Shown here in pieces: positions 39,213-48,432 of a stretch of DNA of 49,035 nucleotides. The stretch covers positions 1 to 49,035 of the forward strand of contig NZ_JWIZ01000009.1 of assembly GCF_001038205.1 (NCBI RefSeq). The letters are read 5' to 3'. Numbering within the stretch: position 1 is the first letter of the stretch; the number at the start of each line of letters is the position of its first letter. The notes below the pieces were generated by a model that ran no database searches, was not told the origin of the DNA, and was given only the letters and a program-made list of their open reading frames with translations. A program made the position numbers and the translations under genes. Origin of the DNA: Muribacter muris (lineage in GTDB: Bacteria; Pseudomonadota; Gammaproteobacteria; Enterobacterales; Pasteurellaceae).

Positions 39213-40400
39213 CTAAAACGATTTTGATATTAAAATATTGGCTAAAATGGCGATCCCCTGCTCAAGAGCTGACTGGCTGATCGTCAATGGCGGGAGCAGA
39301 CGCAATTTCTGTTTTGCGGTCAGCATCAATAAACCGTGCTGAATACCTTCGGCGACAATTTGTTGTGCATCAATGCCCGCCTCAAATTCAACCCCGATCA
39401 TTAGCCCTAAACCGCTGACGGATTTGACCTTCGGTAAAGCAGCTAAACGTGATCGCAGCCAAGCGCTTTTTTGTTGCACTTCGTTAAGAAAGGCGGCATC
39501 AAGGCGGTCTAATACTACATTAGCTGCCGCACAGCAGACCGGATTACCGCCGTAAGTTGAACCGTGATCGCCTTTCCCCAATGTGTCTTGGCATTTTTCG
39601 CCCAACAAAAATGCGCCGATAGGTAAACCGCCGCCAAGCCCTTTGGCAAGGGTAACAATATCCGGTGTTAAATTGAACTGCTGGTATGCAAACAGTGAGC
39701 CGGTACGCCCAATGCCCGTTTGCACTTCGTCAATAATCAGCAGCACATCTTGGCGGTGGCAAAGGGCTTGTACGCCTTGTAAATAGGCTTGTGTCAGCGA
39801 ATTAACGCCGCCCTCGCCCTGTACAATCTCAAGCATTACCGCACAAACATCATTGTCAGCAAGCCGAGCGGTTAAAACGGCAAGATCATTGGGCGGAAGA
39901 TGCTCAAAGCCTGTGGTAAACGGCGAAAAATGTTGGTGAAACACCGCCTGCCCGGTCGCAGCTAGGGTAGAAAGGGTACGACCGTGAAAGGAATTTTCTA
40001 GGGTAATAATGGTCGAGCGATTTGCGCCGTATTTATCCGCACTGTATTTGCGTGCCGTTTTAATTGCCCCTTCATTTGCTTCCGCCCCACTATTGCAAAA
40101 AAATGCCCGTTTTAGACCGCTTGCTTTGGCTAATTTTTCGGCTAATTGCGCAGCCGGTTCGCTATAAAAAAGATTGGAACAGTGCTGCAATTTGGCGGCT
40201 TGCTGTGCGACTGCGGCGACCCACTGCGTATCGCCCCAGCCCAAACTGTTCGTGCCGATGCCGCTGGTAAAATCAAGGTATTTGTTGCCCTCACTGTCCC
40301 ATACCTCGCAGCCGTTACCGTGGCTCAAAACTAAGTCAAAGCGCCCGTAAGTTTGGGCAATATAGTGGCTATCTAATTGTTTGATTTGTTCGCTTATCAT
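39213..40400 (-). CDS. argD: Acetylornithine aminotransferase
   Basis: A 395-residue class III PLP aminotransferase converting N-acetylglutamate semialdehyde to N-acetylornithine. Motifs: FCNSGAEANEGAIKTARK, SFHGRTLSTLAATG, LLIIDEVQTGIGRTG, and the PLP lysine in TLAKGLGGGLPIGAF. It may also serve as DapC in DAP synthesis, as known in other bacteria. The ATG at 40400 overlaps the argB stop as ATGA; an upstream frame extension inside argB is disregarded. Confidence 0.94.
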   Translation of the reverse strand: MISEQIKQLDSHYIAQTYGRFDLVLSHGNGCEVWDSEGNKYLDFTSGIGTNSLGWGDTQWVAAVAQQAAKLQHCSNLFYSEPAAQLAEKLAKASGLKRAFFCNSGAEANEGAIKTARKYSADKYGANRSTIITLENSFHGRTLSTLAATGQAVFHQHFSPFTTGFEHLPPNDLAVLTARLADNDVCAVMLEIVQGEGGVNSLTQAYLQGVQALCHRQDVLLIIDEVQTGIGRTGSLFAYQQFNLTPDIVTLAKGLGGGLPIGAFLLGEKCQDTLGKGDHGSTYGGNPVCCAAANVVLDRLDAAFLNEVQQKSAWLRSRLAALPKVKSVSGLGLMIGVEFEAGIDAQQIVAEGIQHGLLMLTAKQKLRLLPPLTISQSALEQGIAILANILISKSF

Positions 40401-41248
40401 TGACAATTCGCTCCATATAATGTGGTGCCACAACGTTCTTCGCCGAGTAGCTCATTGAAAATAGCGTGAGCGATCCGCCCGTCAATAATTGAGGCTTCCT
40501 CGCCGCCATTTGTGAGAAAATCGACACAACCTTGAATTTTGGGGATCATTCCGCCTTGAATAACCCCATTATCTATCAGCGGTTGCACTTCATTCAAGTT
40601 CAGTGAAGTGATTAGGCTGTGCGGATCCTGCTGATCTCTCAACAGTCCGGCAATATCCGTCATACTGACCAATTTAGCTGCATCGAGTGCAATGGCTATT
40701 TGGCTGGCAGCCGTGTCGGCGTTGATGTTGTAGATCTCCCCTTCGCTGCTCACCCCGACTGTTGAGATCACCGGAATAAAACCGCTCTCTAGCGCTAATT
40801 TCACCAAGGTCGGATCGACTTTTACAATCTCGCCGACAAAGCCAAGATCGCCGTGTATCGTGCATTTTTGGCATTGCAACATTGCCCCGTCAATGCCAGA
40901 TAGCCCTACGCCCTTTCCTTGTAATAGGGCAACCAACTGTTTATTCACTTTGCCGGCTAACATTTGTAGCACAATCTCGATCGTCTCTCGATCCGTTACC
41001 CGTAAGCCCTGAATAAATTGACTTTCCTTGCCGATCTGTTTTAAACCCTGTGAAATTTCCGGCCCGCCGCCGTGAACCAATACAAGCCGGATCCCAAGTC
41101 GGTTGAGTGCCAATAAATCCTGCATTACCGCCTGTTTCAGCGTATCGTTAATCATCGCATTGCCGCCGTATTTCACCACAATCGTTTTGCCGGTGTATTG
41201 GGCAAGTCGCGTTGATTGAGGCTGAATCGTAAGTTGTGTGGTCTGCAT
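40397..41248 (-). CDS. argB: N-acetylglutamate kinase
   Basis: 283 residues from the ATG at 41248, which has AGGA six bases upstream; an ATG at 41266 overlaps argC and lacks a good site. Amino-acid kinase fold with VVKYGGNAM (ATP Lys), LVHGGGPEI, and NINADTAASQIA with KLVSMTDIAGLL. It phosphorylates N-acetylglutamate in step 2 of arginine synthesis. It sits between argC and argD. Confidence 0.95.
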   Translation of the reverse strand: MQTTQLTIQPQSTRLAQYTGKTIVVKYGGNAMINDTLKQAVMQDLLALNRLGIRLVLVHGGGPEISQGLKQIGKESQFIQGLRVTDRETIEIVLQMLAGKVNKQLVALLQGKGVGLSGIDGAMLQCQKCTIHGDLGFVGEIVKVDPTLVKLALESGFIPVISTVGVSSEGEIYNINADTAASQIAIALDAAKLVSMTDIAGLLRDQQDPHSLITSLNLNEVQPLIDNGVIQGGMIPKIQGCVDFLTNGGEEASIIDGRIAHAIFNELLGEERCGTTLYGANCQ

Positions 41249-41256
41249 ATTTTGTC

Positions 41257-42204
41257 CTAGTGCCATTCCAAGCCTGCCGTTTCGTTACGACCCAGCATTA
41301 AGTTCATACATTGAATTGCCGCCCCCGATGCCCCTTTGCCGAGATTATCGAATCGTGCAGTCAGCAAAAGCTGATGTTCGTTGCTAAAGACGTTTATCTC
41401 AAGGTGATCTTTGCCGGCTAATGCGTTTGCCGCCAACATACCGTCCGTATCCATTTGAGCGTGAGGCTGTACCCGAATCAATTTGGCGTGGCGGTAATAA
41501 TCTGCCAATAATTGTTGAACGGCTTCACCGCTGCGAAACGGTGCGTTGATTGCCGCAAGGGGAAGCGGCACGCTCACCAGCATTCCGCTGTGATAATCGG
41601 CGACCACTGGTGTGAAAATCGGAGTGGCTTCGCTGCCGGTAAACCGCTGCATTTCCGGCAAATGTTTGTGCTGCAAACCAAGCTCGTATAGACGGGGCGC
41701 ATTAAAAGCAGCAGGGCGATCGGTGGCTTGGTAGTCTGCAATCATTGGTTTACCGCCACCGGAATAGCCGGTCAGCGATTGGCAGCCCAACGGATAATCC
41801 GCTGCCAAGGCTTGCCGTTCAATCAACGGGCGGATCAGGCTGATAAAGCCAGTGGCGTGGCAGCCCGGCACGGCAACCCGTTTTGCCGATGCAATTTTTT
41901 CCCGCTGACCGCTTAATTCCGCTAAGCCGTAAACCCAATCGGCGTGAGTGCGGTGGGCTGTGGACGTATCGCAAATGCGGGCGGTATCGGGGGCTAAAGC
42001 AATAATCTCGCGCGCCGCTTCATCGGGCAAGCAGAGAAATGTGAGATCGGCTTCACGGATTTTAGCGAGGCGGGCGGTTAAACATTTCCGCTCGTTCTCT
42101 GCGAGAGTTAAAAGCCGAATGTCCGCCTGATTGCTCAAGCGTTCGTGGATCCGCAGCCCCGTTGTGCCGACTGCGCCGTCCACAAAAATGCGATATTGTG
42201 CCAT
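41257..42204 (-). CDS. argC: N-acetyl-gamma-glutamyl-phosphate reductase, type 2
   Basis: 315 residues from the ATG at 42204 (AGGAG upstream). The short type-2 form is indicated by its length and by RIFVDGAVGTTGLRIHERL, the NADP-binding start. The catalytic Cys is in AVPGCHATGFI. GYSGGGKPMI is also characteristic. It is the first gene of argC-argB-argD, downstream of a promoter and two ARG boxes. Confidence 0.94.
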   Translation of the reverse strand: MAQYRIFVDGAVGTTGLRIHERLSNQADIRLLTLAENERKCLTARLAKIREADLTFLCLPDEAAREIIALAPDTARICDTSTAHRTHADWVYGLAELSGQREKIASAKRVAVPGCHATGFISLIRPLIERQALAADYPLGCQSLTGYSGGGKPMIADYQATDRPAAFNAPRLYELGLQHKHLPEMQRFTGSEATPIFTPVVADYHSGMLVSVPLPLAAINAPFRSGEAVQQLLADYYRHAKLIRVQPHAQMDTDGMLAANALAGKDHLEINVFSNEHQLLLTARFDNLGKGASGAAIQCMNLMLGRNETAGLEWH

Positions 42205-42234
42205 TGCAACTCCTGTCAAAATGAATTGCAAGCT

Positions 42235-42263
42235 AGTGTATGCAGATTTGATCCGAATGACAA
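42235..42263 (-). promoter_or_regulatory. argC promoter
   Basis: On the minus strand TTGTCA (42263-42258), a 17-bp spacer and TACACT (42240-42235). The ARG boxes lie directly upstream of the -35. Confidence 0.65.
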
Positions 42264-42268
42264 GTTAA

Positions 42269-42307
42269 AATGAATAATTATGCAATAAAAATGAATTTAT
42301 ATTTATT
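42269..42307. promoter_or_regulatory. Two tandem ARG boxes (ArgR operator)
   Basis: Box 1 core TGAATAATTATGCA (42271-42284) and box 2 core TGAATTTATATTTA (42292-42305) resemble the ArgR half-site palindrome TGAAT-N4-ATTCA. Taken as 18-bp boxes they are separated by exactly 3 bp, the canonical ArgR hexamer spacing. They lie between the nrfG stop and the argC promoter. Box 2 overlaps the 3' end of nrfG. Confidence 0.75.
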
Positions 42308-43064
42308 TTGATGTCGCAATCCGTTGCTGTGCCATTTTGATGCTTTTGATAATAGCTTGACGATCGATCGCCGGATTTTCACTCTCCAACACCTGTTCCC
42401 AGTAGCCGATTGCCTCACGAAATTGATTGTGCAAAAAGGCATTAGAGGCAAGGAGCAATAGGCTGGTACTCTCTTTCGGATCACGCAGCAACGCCTGCTC
42501 AATCCATTTCTTACCCTGCTGGGTGAGCGTTTGTTTGTGCTGATAGTAATCGGCACTCGCCATTGCGCCTAAAATAGCGGGCTTTGCCCCAAGTAGCCGT
42601 TGGGCGTAATCAAAGCAGATCAACGCCGATTCAAACTCATTATTCAGCGAGTAGGCTTGCCCCAGTTCCAGCCAAAGCTCGCCGTTATTCACATCTTGGC
42701 GGAGTTGATTTTGTAGGCTGACAATATAATGATCGTTGCGTTGTTGGCTATCTTCGTTCTGAGTCTGCTGCTGAAAATCGCTGAAGGCTTGCTGTCCGGC
42801 TTGTACGATCTGCAAACGCCCTGTCTGCCAATAATAACCGCTGCAAAGTAATAACACACCGACCAACGCCCACACAGCACGTTTTGCAAGCGGTCGTTTT
42901 GACGCATTTTGTCGCAAAGCCGATGCCGCTTGCTGTGCCTGTTCAAATGCGTGGCGATCGGCAACTTCAGCCAGCCACGCCTGCTGCTCGTCTTTTTCAA
43001 AAAAACGGGCGGATCGAACCGCTTGCTGATAATGCGCTTGGTTTAACCGATCTCTTAATGGCAT
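42303..43064 (-). CDS. nrfG: NrfG/CcmI-type TPR protein of cytochrome c heme ligation
   Basis: A 253-residue protein with an N-terminal cytoplasmic region, a membrane segment (AVWALVGVLLLCSGYYW, about residues 63-79) and a periplasmic TPR part (GELWLELGQAYSLNNEFESALICFD and the following repeats). NrfG helps deliver the apocytochrome to the NrfEF lyase. It is the last gene of the cluster and overlaps nrfF by 10 bp. Its longer N terminus is more CcmI-like than E. coli NrfG (198 residues), so the exact name is provisional. Confidence 0.8.
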   Translation of the reverse strand: MPLRDRLNQAHYQQAVRSARFFEKDEQQAWLAEVADRHAFEQAQQAASALRQNASKRPLAKRAVWALVGVLLLCSGYYWQTGRLQIVQAGQQAFSDFQQQTQNEDSQQRNDHYIVSLQNQLRQDVNNGELWLELGQAYSLNNEFESALICFDYAQRLLGAKPAILGAMASADYYQHKQTLTQQGKKWIEQALLRDPKESTSLLLLASNAFLHNQFREAIGYWEQVLESENPAIDRQAIIKSIKMAQQRIATSK

Positions 43065-43450
43065 TTTGATCTCCTTTTAACACGCCAAGCAATCGCCGCT
43101 AATATCAGAGCAAGCAAGCCGAAGGGTAGCCCCCATAGCGCCCAAGTATGCCTATTGAGCGGCGGTTTATAATTGACGAAATCCCCAAAACGCTCGGTCA
43201 TCAGTTGGATAATTTCCGCATCACTTTTGCCTTGATTAACCATTTCATACACTTCCAAACGCAGTTTGTAGGCTTGGCTGGCATTGGATTCCACCAAATT
43301 CTGATTTTGACATTGCGGGCAACGGAGCGATTTTGCCAATGCCACGCCCCGCACTCTGTCGGCATCGGAGCGAAATTGAAAGGTATCGACCATTTCAGCT
43401 TGGGCAAAAAGGGTTAGCCCAAGCCCCAGTGTGAATAAGTGTATTTTCAT
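43055..43450 (-). CDS. nrfF: NrfF/CcmH-type heme-ligation thiol protein
   Basis: 131 residues. A signal peptide (MKIHLFTLGLGLTLFAQA) precedes MVDTFQF and the active-site motif LRCPQCQNQNLVESNA. A C-terminal membrane anchor (WGLPFGLLALILAAIAW) follows. The VDTxQF start and RCPQCQNQNL closely resemble E. coli NrfF, which supports nrf rather than ccm naming. It reduces the apocytochrome CXXCH/K cysteines. Its start overlaps the end of dsbE as ATGA. Confidence 0.88.
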   Translation of the reverse strand: MKIHLFTLGLGLTLFAQAEMVDTFQFRSDADRVRGVALAKSLRCPQCQNQNLVESNASQAYKLRLEVYEMVNQGKSDAEIIQLMTERFGDFVNYKPPLNRHTWALWGLPFGLLALILAAIAWRVKRRSKCH

Positions 43451-43983
43451 CGGCTTTCCTGTCTTAATTGCTCTAAACGGGGCAGAAAATCCTGCTCAAA
43501 ATTAGGGTTATAGCCTTTTTGCTGATAGCGGATCACCCCTTGTTTATCAATTAAATAGCTGGTGGGTGCGGAATTGATATTTAAAGTGCCGATCAGCATT
43601 GCTTTAGCGTAATCATCGATCACGAACACAAAAGGATCGCCCCATTTTTTAAGGGCTTGGCGGGCATCGTCAGGACGATCGGCGTAAGTCAGCCCCACAA
43701 TCGGCACGCCCTTGTCTTTCATTGCCAAGAGTATCGGAAACTCTTTAATGCACCAAGTACACCAACTGCCCCACACATTCAAAATAAACGGCTCTTTCGG
43801 CAAGCTCTCTTTGCTAAGCACCGCATTTATATCCTGCAAATGTGGCAGGCTAAATTCTGGAAACGGTTTGCCCCGCCAATCTTCGCTCGGTGCAAGATTA
43901 TCCGGATTTTTCAGTTGCACTACTAAAAAAAAGACCACCGCCAGTAATAAAATTAAGGGTAAAAAGAGAAGTGCTTTTTTCAT
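43447..43983 (-). CDS. dsbE: DsbE/CcmG-type periplasmic thioredoxin
   Basis: A 178-residue membrane-anchored thiol reductase (anchor FLPLILLLAVVFFLVV). The active site reads WGSWCTWC, a CTWC variant where CcmG usually has CPTC or CVTC. The cis-proline loop is SAPTSYLIDKQG. It would keep NrfF or the apocytochrome reduced. It is preceded at 3 bp by an unrelated AAA ATPase gene that separates it from nrfE. Confidence 0.88.
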   Translation of the reverse strand: MKKALLFLPLILLLAVVFFLVVQLKNPDNLAPSEDWRGKPFPEFSLPHLQDINAVLSKESLPKEPFILNVWGSWCTWCIKEFPILLAMKDKGVPIVGLTYADRPDDARQALKKWGDPFVFVIDDYAKAMLIGTLNINSAPTSYLIDKQGVIRYQQKGYNPNFEQDFLPRLEQLRQESR

Positions 43984-43986
43984 TGT

Positions 43987-45204
43987 TTATTCCAAATATG
44001 ATAGCCAATCAGAATAAAATGGTAGAACTTCAATCACTTTATTCCCAATAAGTATTTTATCCGTTTGATCGAGGGTAATAATATAGCCTTTATCCAAATT
44101 AAAATAGTGCATTGCGTCTAATAGCCCTTCTTGCTCTCGATGGTTATTTTCTGCATTTAATGTCAAACACACTTGAATTGCCTGTTTTGGTGTATTGTTT
44201 TGGCAAAAAATAAAATCGCACTCTTTGTTATTTTCATTAAAATAATAAAGTTCTTGTGTTTTTTGACGTAACGACCAAAATACAGCATTTTCTAATTTTC
44301 TACCCCAATCATCCGTGAAAGAAGGCTTGATAACCTGTTGTAACCCATTATCAATAAAGTAGATTTTGCGCGGATTCACTAATTGAGATTTATAAGAATA
44401 ACTAAATTTTGGCAACAGAAAAATTAAATAGCTTTTTTCTAAATGCGATAAATATTCCTGTACTGTCGCCGTGCTAGTAATATTGATGAGGGCTTTTAAT
44501 TTAGTCGCAGAAATTAAATTACCCACATTTCCTGCTAAGAATAACAGTAACTGTTTAATCGCCGTTTCATTACGAATATTATAACGCACGATAATATCAC
44601 GATATAAAATATCGTTAATTAACATTTCTAAAATCTCATTTTTCTGTAAGGTTAAATATTGCGGAAAACCGCCTTGCGTTAAATAGTCTTTTACAGAACT
44701 TGCATCAAACGGTTTATTTAGATATTCACAAAACTCTATATAAGAAAAGGGAAATAACTCTTCGGTAATATGCCGCCCCGTTAATTTTGTGCCTAATTCA
44801 CGACTTAATAGTGAAGCATTTGAGCCTGTTACTACCACTTGATAGCCCTGATCGAGCTTACCTCTTACATAAATTTCCCAATTTTCAACCGCTTGAATTT
44901 CATCAAAAAACAGTATTTTTGCCTGCTTTTCCTCAATAATTTCATCTAAAAGCTGAAAATCGTTAAACTGAAAATCAAACAATGTCGGCGTATCAAAATT
45001 GATAAACAGCACCTGCAAAGTCTGCTCTGAAAGTAACTGAGCCAGTAATGTACTTTTTCCACAGCGGCGAATACCCGATACTATCAGTGCAAAATCAGGC
45101 AATAAATTTAGGTTTTTCAATGCTTTACGCGGGTAGCTTTTCTGCAACACGAGCCTGCTCTGCTGATTTTCAATGGTTGCCAGCAGATCGGATTTTCTGA
45201 TCAT
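43987..45204 (-). CDS. AAA_14/DUF4143 ATPase
   Basis: 405 residues from the ATG at 45204 (GGGGAG upstream; a longer frame to 45237 is less likely). The N-terminal ATPase has Walker A SGIRRCGKSTLL (about residues 44-55), Walker B ILFFDEIQAVENWE, sensor VVVTGSNASLLSRE and the motif LTGRHITEELFPFSYIEF. The C-terminal DUF4143 domain (about 190-405) has a nuclease-like ending (KIYFIDNGLQ, NENNKECDFIF). The family is widespread and of uncertain role; some members accompany mobile elements. It is AT-rich, and it sits between nrfE and dsbE without any functional link to cytochrome assembly, so it is most likely an insertion. Confidence 0.88.
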   Translation of the reverse strand: MIRKSDLLATIENQQSRLVLQKSYPRKALKNLNLLPDFALIVSGIRRCGKSTLLAQLLSEQTLQVLFINFDTPTLFDFQFNDFQLLDEIIEEKQAKILFFDEIQAVENWEIYVRGKLDQGYQVVVTGSNASLLSRELGTKLTGRHITEELFPFSYIEFCEYLNKPFDASSVKDYLTQGGFPQYLTLQKNEILEMLINDILYRDIIVRYNIRNETAIKQLLLFLAGNVGNLISATKLKALINITSTATVQEYLSHLEKSYLIFLLPKFSYSYKSQLVNPRKIYFIDNGLQQVIKPSFTDDWGRKLENAVFWSLRQKTQELYYFNENNKECDFIFCQNNTPKQAIQVCLTLNAENNHREQEGLLDAMHYFNLDKGYIITLDQTDKILIGNKVIEVLPFYSDWLSYLE

Positions 45205-45288
45205 AATCTCCCCTCTCCGTTTATTGCTATCAAACAAATTTGTTTAATACTAACAAATAAAATTGTTCATTACAAATGAACGCTTTTG

Positions 45289-47205
45289 TTATTTGACAGA
45301 CAACATATTTTTCTGCCGATAGCCAACCATTGCCAGCAATGCAGCAAATACCATCAAAATGCCACCGAGCCACAAGGCACGGACATAGGGTTTATAGTGC
45401 AAACGGAACGCATACTCTTTATTACCGAACTTATCGCCCATCACAATATAAATGTCGTCCAACCTTTTGTGTGCCAAGCCGACTTCCGCCATTGTCATTG
45501 TGCGAATATCGTAGTAACGCCGTTCAGGATAAACCGTGCCGAGCGGTCGATGTTGGCGATCGCTAATCGTAAAGGTGGCAATTTCAGCAGTGTAATTTTG
45601 CCCGACATCATACCGGTGTTCGGCATAATGGAAATGAAATCCCGCTAAACTTGCCGTGTCATTTGGTTTCAGGCGTACCCCGATTTCATCGCCATAATAA
45701 CTGTTCATCATTGCCCCAATCACACAAATCGCAAAGCCAATATGGGCAAGCCGCATTGCAAGCGGTCGGATCTGCCACATAAATTGCCGATAAGGAATGT
45801 GCGTCAGACCAACCCATATCGCTAGGCTGATAAACAGGGTCGCAAGGGGCGAAACGATGTGCGCGGATTGCTGTGCAACCGTATGGTAGCTCAACCCAAG
45901 GCTAAGCAGAACCGCAATCGGCAGCAAGGACAACCTCTGCCATACCCTTTTTTTCGGCAGGCTTTTCCAGCGTAAAATCGTGGCAAAGCCCATTATGCCA
46001 AGCAATATAAGAGCTAAAGGTGTAAAGATGCTGTTGAAATAGGGCGCACCGACCGAGATCGCCCCCCAGTTCATTGCGCTGAAAATCATCGGGTAAAATG
46101 TACCGAGGATCACCACGCCGGTTGCCAAGGCAAATAAGCTGTTGAGGGTAAGCAGCGCCGTCTCTTTGGATAGCAGTTTGAAACGCACTTCCCCTTGCCA
46201 CAGATTTACTTTAAGGGCAAAAAGCGAGAGCGCAACAAAGCTGAGGCTGAAGAATAAAACCAACAGTGCAATGCCCCGATCGGCATCGACCGCAAAAGCG
46301 TGCACCGAAGTTAAAACACCGGAACGGACAATAAATGTGCCGAGCAAACTCAAGGCAAAGGCAAAAATAGCGAGCAGGATTGTCCAATAGCTGAAAATAC
46401 CCCGTTGCTCGCTCACGATCAAACTGTGGATTAACGCTGTGCCGAGCAGCCACGGCATTAAAGAGGCATTCTCAACCGGATCCCAAAACCACCAACCGCC
46501 CCAGCCCAGTTCGTAGTACGCCCACCACGCGCCCAACAAAATGCCGGCGGTGAGAAAACCCCACGCAATCATTGTCCACGGGCGAATCCAACGGGCAATC
46601 GCATAATCAAACACACCGCCCAGTAACATTGCCACCGTCATTGCAAAGCTGACTGCAAAGCCGACATAGCCGAGATAGAGCAACGGCGGGTGAAAAATCA
46701 GCCCGATATCTTGCAGCATTGGGTTAAGATCCCGCCCTTGCGGTGGCGGCGGAAATTGACGCTCAAACGGATTGGATACCCACACAATAAACAGTGCAAA
46801 GCCAAAGATGATCAACGCTAACACTGTAAGGGTACGGTGCGCAAACAAGCGGTCGATTTTTCCGGAAAACAGGCAAAATACCCCTGTCCACAAGGCAAGA
46901 GCAGTAAGCCAAAACAGCATTGAGCCTTCGTGTCCCCCCCAAGTTGCTGCGAACTTAAAAAAAGCGGGTAATTGCGAATTCGAGTGGGCGGCAACATAAC
47001 TGAGGGAAAAATCGTCCGTTAAAAAACCGTAGGCAAGGCAGGCAAAGGCAGTGAGGCAGAGGAGTGATTGAATGCCGCTTAACAGTGGATTAAGACCGAG
47101 CAAATCCGCTCGGCGTGTTATTTCTCCCATCACTGAAAACAACACCTGTAAGGCAGCAATGCCCACCACGAAAATCAAACAAAAATAGCCCAGTTCGGCA
47201 AGCAT
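45289..47205 (-). CDS. nrfE: NrfE/CcmF-type cytochrome c heme lyase
   Basis: A polytopic inner-membrane protein of 638 residues from the ATG at 47205, whose sequence MLAELGYFCLIF is the conserved beginning; a longer frame to 47322 includes only spacer. The heme-handling WWD segment is GWGGWWFWDPVENASLMPWLL. Periplasmic and membrane His residues occur in GGHEGSMLFW and LIFHPPLLYLGYVGF. The lyase joins heme to the apocytochrome (for Nrf, the c552 nitrite reductase NrfA). No nrfABCD genes lie in this window. The 638-residue length is CcmF-like, so the nrf assignment rests mainly on NrfF. Confidence 0.88.
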   Translation of the reverse strand: MLAELGYFCLIFVVGIAALQVLFSVMGEITRRADLLGLNPLLSGIQSLLCLTAFACLAYGFLTDDFSLSYVAAHSNSQLPAFFKFAATWGGHEGSMLFWLTALALWTGVFCLFSGKIDRLFAHRTLTVLALIIFGFALFIVWVSNPFERQFPPPPQGRDLNPMLQDIGLIFHPPLLYLGYVGFAVSFAMTVAMLLGGVFDYAIARWIRPWTMIAWGFLTAGILLGAWWAYYELGWGGWWFWDPVENASLMPWLLGTALIHSLIVSEQRGIFSYWTILLAIFAFALSLLGTFIVRSGVLTSVHAFAVDADRGIALLVLFFSLSFVALSLFALKVNLWQGEVRFKLLSKETALLTLNSLFALATGVVILGTFYPMIFSAMNWGAISVGAPYFNSIFTPLALILLGIMGFATILRWKSLPKKRVWQRLSLLPIAVLLSLGLSYHTVAQQSAHIVSPLATLFISLAIWVGLTHIPYRQFMWQIRPLAMRLAHIGFAICVIGAMMNSYYGDEIGVRLKPNDTASLAGFHFHYAEHRYDVGQNYTAEIATFTISDRQHRPLGTVYPERRYYDIRTMTMAEVGLAHKRLDDIYIVMGDKFGNKEYAFRLHYKPYVRALWLGGILMVFAALLAMVGYRQKNMLSVK

Positions 47206-47308
47206 AAGCGATCCGTCATTTGCAAAAAACAGCGGTATTCTAACCGCTTGCCGAGAGTAAAATAAAGGGGAAATCTCGTTTAATCCCCTGTGAATTGAGC
47301 TGGAACAA

Positions 47309-47334
47309 AAAATCCACCGCAACGGGTGGATTTT
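47309..47334 (-). terminator. mscL terminator
   Basis: AAAATCCACC (47309-47318) and GGTGGATTTT (47325-47334) form a perfect 10-bp stem with a 6-nt loop just beyond the mscL stop on the minus strand. The stem ends in a T run. Confidence 0.88.
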
Positions 47335-47346
47335 AAAGAAAATCGG

Positions 47347-47748
47347 TTATTTATTTTTTAATAAATCACGAATTTCGGTGAGTAATTTTTCTTCTGCGGT
47401 AGGTTCAGGGGCTTTTTCCGGCTCCGGTGCTGGGGCTTTTTTCAACTTATTAATCACTTTCACCATTGCGAATACTGCCATTGCAATGATTAAGAAGTCA
47501 AAAACGTTTTGGATAAACGCACCGTATTTCAACATTACCGCTTCGGTTTCGCCCTGTTTCTCTTGTAATACGATCGCCAAATCTTTGAAATCGACGCCGC
47601 CGATTAACCAGCCGATAGGTGGCATAATGACATCGCTGACTAAAGAAGACACGATTTTACCGAATGCGCCGCCGATAATCACACCGACTGCCAAATCTAC
47701 TACATTACCTTTTACCGCAAATTCACGGAACTCTTTTAAAATGCTCAT
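47347..47748 (-). CDS. mscL: Large-conductance mechanosensitive channel
   Basis: A 133-residue homopentameric channel that opens on hypo-osmotic shock. The N-terminal amphipathic helix ([25 protein letters not shown], in two parts), the pore helix, the second membrane helix ([21 protein letters not shown]) and the cytoplasmic helix bundle ([14 protein letters not shown]) are all present. A Pro/Glu-rich linker ([13 protein letters not shown]) joins the last two. Monocistronic. Confidence 0.98.
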   Translation of the reverse strand: MSILKEFREFAVKGNVVDLAVGVIIGGAFGKIVSSLVSDVIMPPIGWLIGGVDFKDLAIVLQEKQGETEAVMLKYGAFIQNVFDFLIIAMAVFAMVKVINKLKKAPAPEPEKAPEPTAEEKLLTEIRDLLKNK

Positions 47749-47834
47749 TTAGTTTTCCTAATTATCCAATCATCAATTGCCCGATTGCAATTTGGGCGCA
47801 ATTATAATGAAATTGTTAATATTGTGTATTCTCT

Positions 47835-48359
47835 TTAAGCAACTTTACGCAGTTTTTCCGCAAATTGGGCGACCTGCTGCCAGTCGGTATACTCATACTC
47901 TCGGCGGGTATCCGTTTCCCCTTGGGTGATTTTCATAATAAAACGGATCATCATACGGTCGAACCAGCGATAGCGAGGGTACAATAATGCACCGGCAAAT
48001 ACTTCAACCAAGTCTGGCTGCCACGCAATGCGTGCCAATAATTTTCGCGTATAAGTGTTCGTTTGCGGCGTGCTGCGATTAGCTTTACGGGCGGTGAGAT
48101 TAACGCTAAAAAAAGCGGAGCGTTTTGCGTTAAGCAACTCAAAATGTTGCTGAATAAAGCGTTCTAATATCGGGTCGAAATGCCCGTAGCGGATAGATGA
48201 ACCGATGATAATTTGATCAAATTGACTTAAATGTGCTTCGGGCAAATCGGGTTGTTCTCTGAGGGAAATAAGGGTGGTATTGCCGATAATCTGTGCCATT
48301 TTTTCGGCGATTTTGCGGGTTTGCCCGTCTCGAGTGAGATAAAGAATCAGGGTTTTCAT
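47835..48359 (-). CDS. hemG: Menaquinone-dependent protoporphyrinogen IX dehydrogenase
   Basis: A 174-residue flavodoxin-fold enzyme that oxidises protoporphyrinogen IX to protoporphyrin IX with menaquinone as acceptor. The FMN phosphate loop is YLTRDGQTRKIA. IIIGSSIRYGHF and the long insertion containing KANRSTPQTNTY are characteristic of HemG rather than plain flavodoxin. It supplies heme, which suits the neighbouring cytochrome maturation genes, though no operon link is evident. Confidence 0.94.
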   Translation of the reverse strand: MKTLILYLTRDGQTRKIAEKMAQIIGNTTLISLREQPDLPEAHLSQFDQIIIGSSIRYGHFDPILERFIQQHFELLNAKRSAFFSVNLTARKANRSTPQTNTYTRKLLARIAWQPDLVEVFAGALLYPRYRWFDRMMIRFIMKITQGETDTRREYEYTDWQQVAQFAEKLRKVA

Positions 48360-48432
48360 TGTGCCTCCGTTACGCTGGCTATTCTAACGGATTTTGCAAA
48401 AAATCGAACAAATCTCACCGCGTGTTTTCGGC

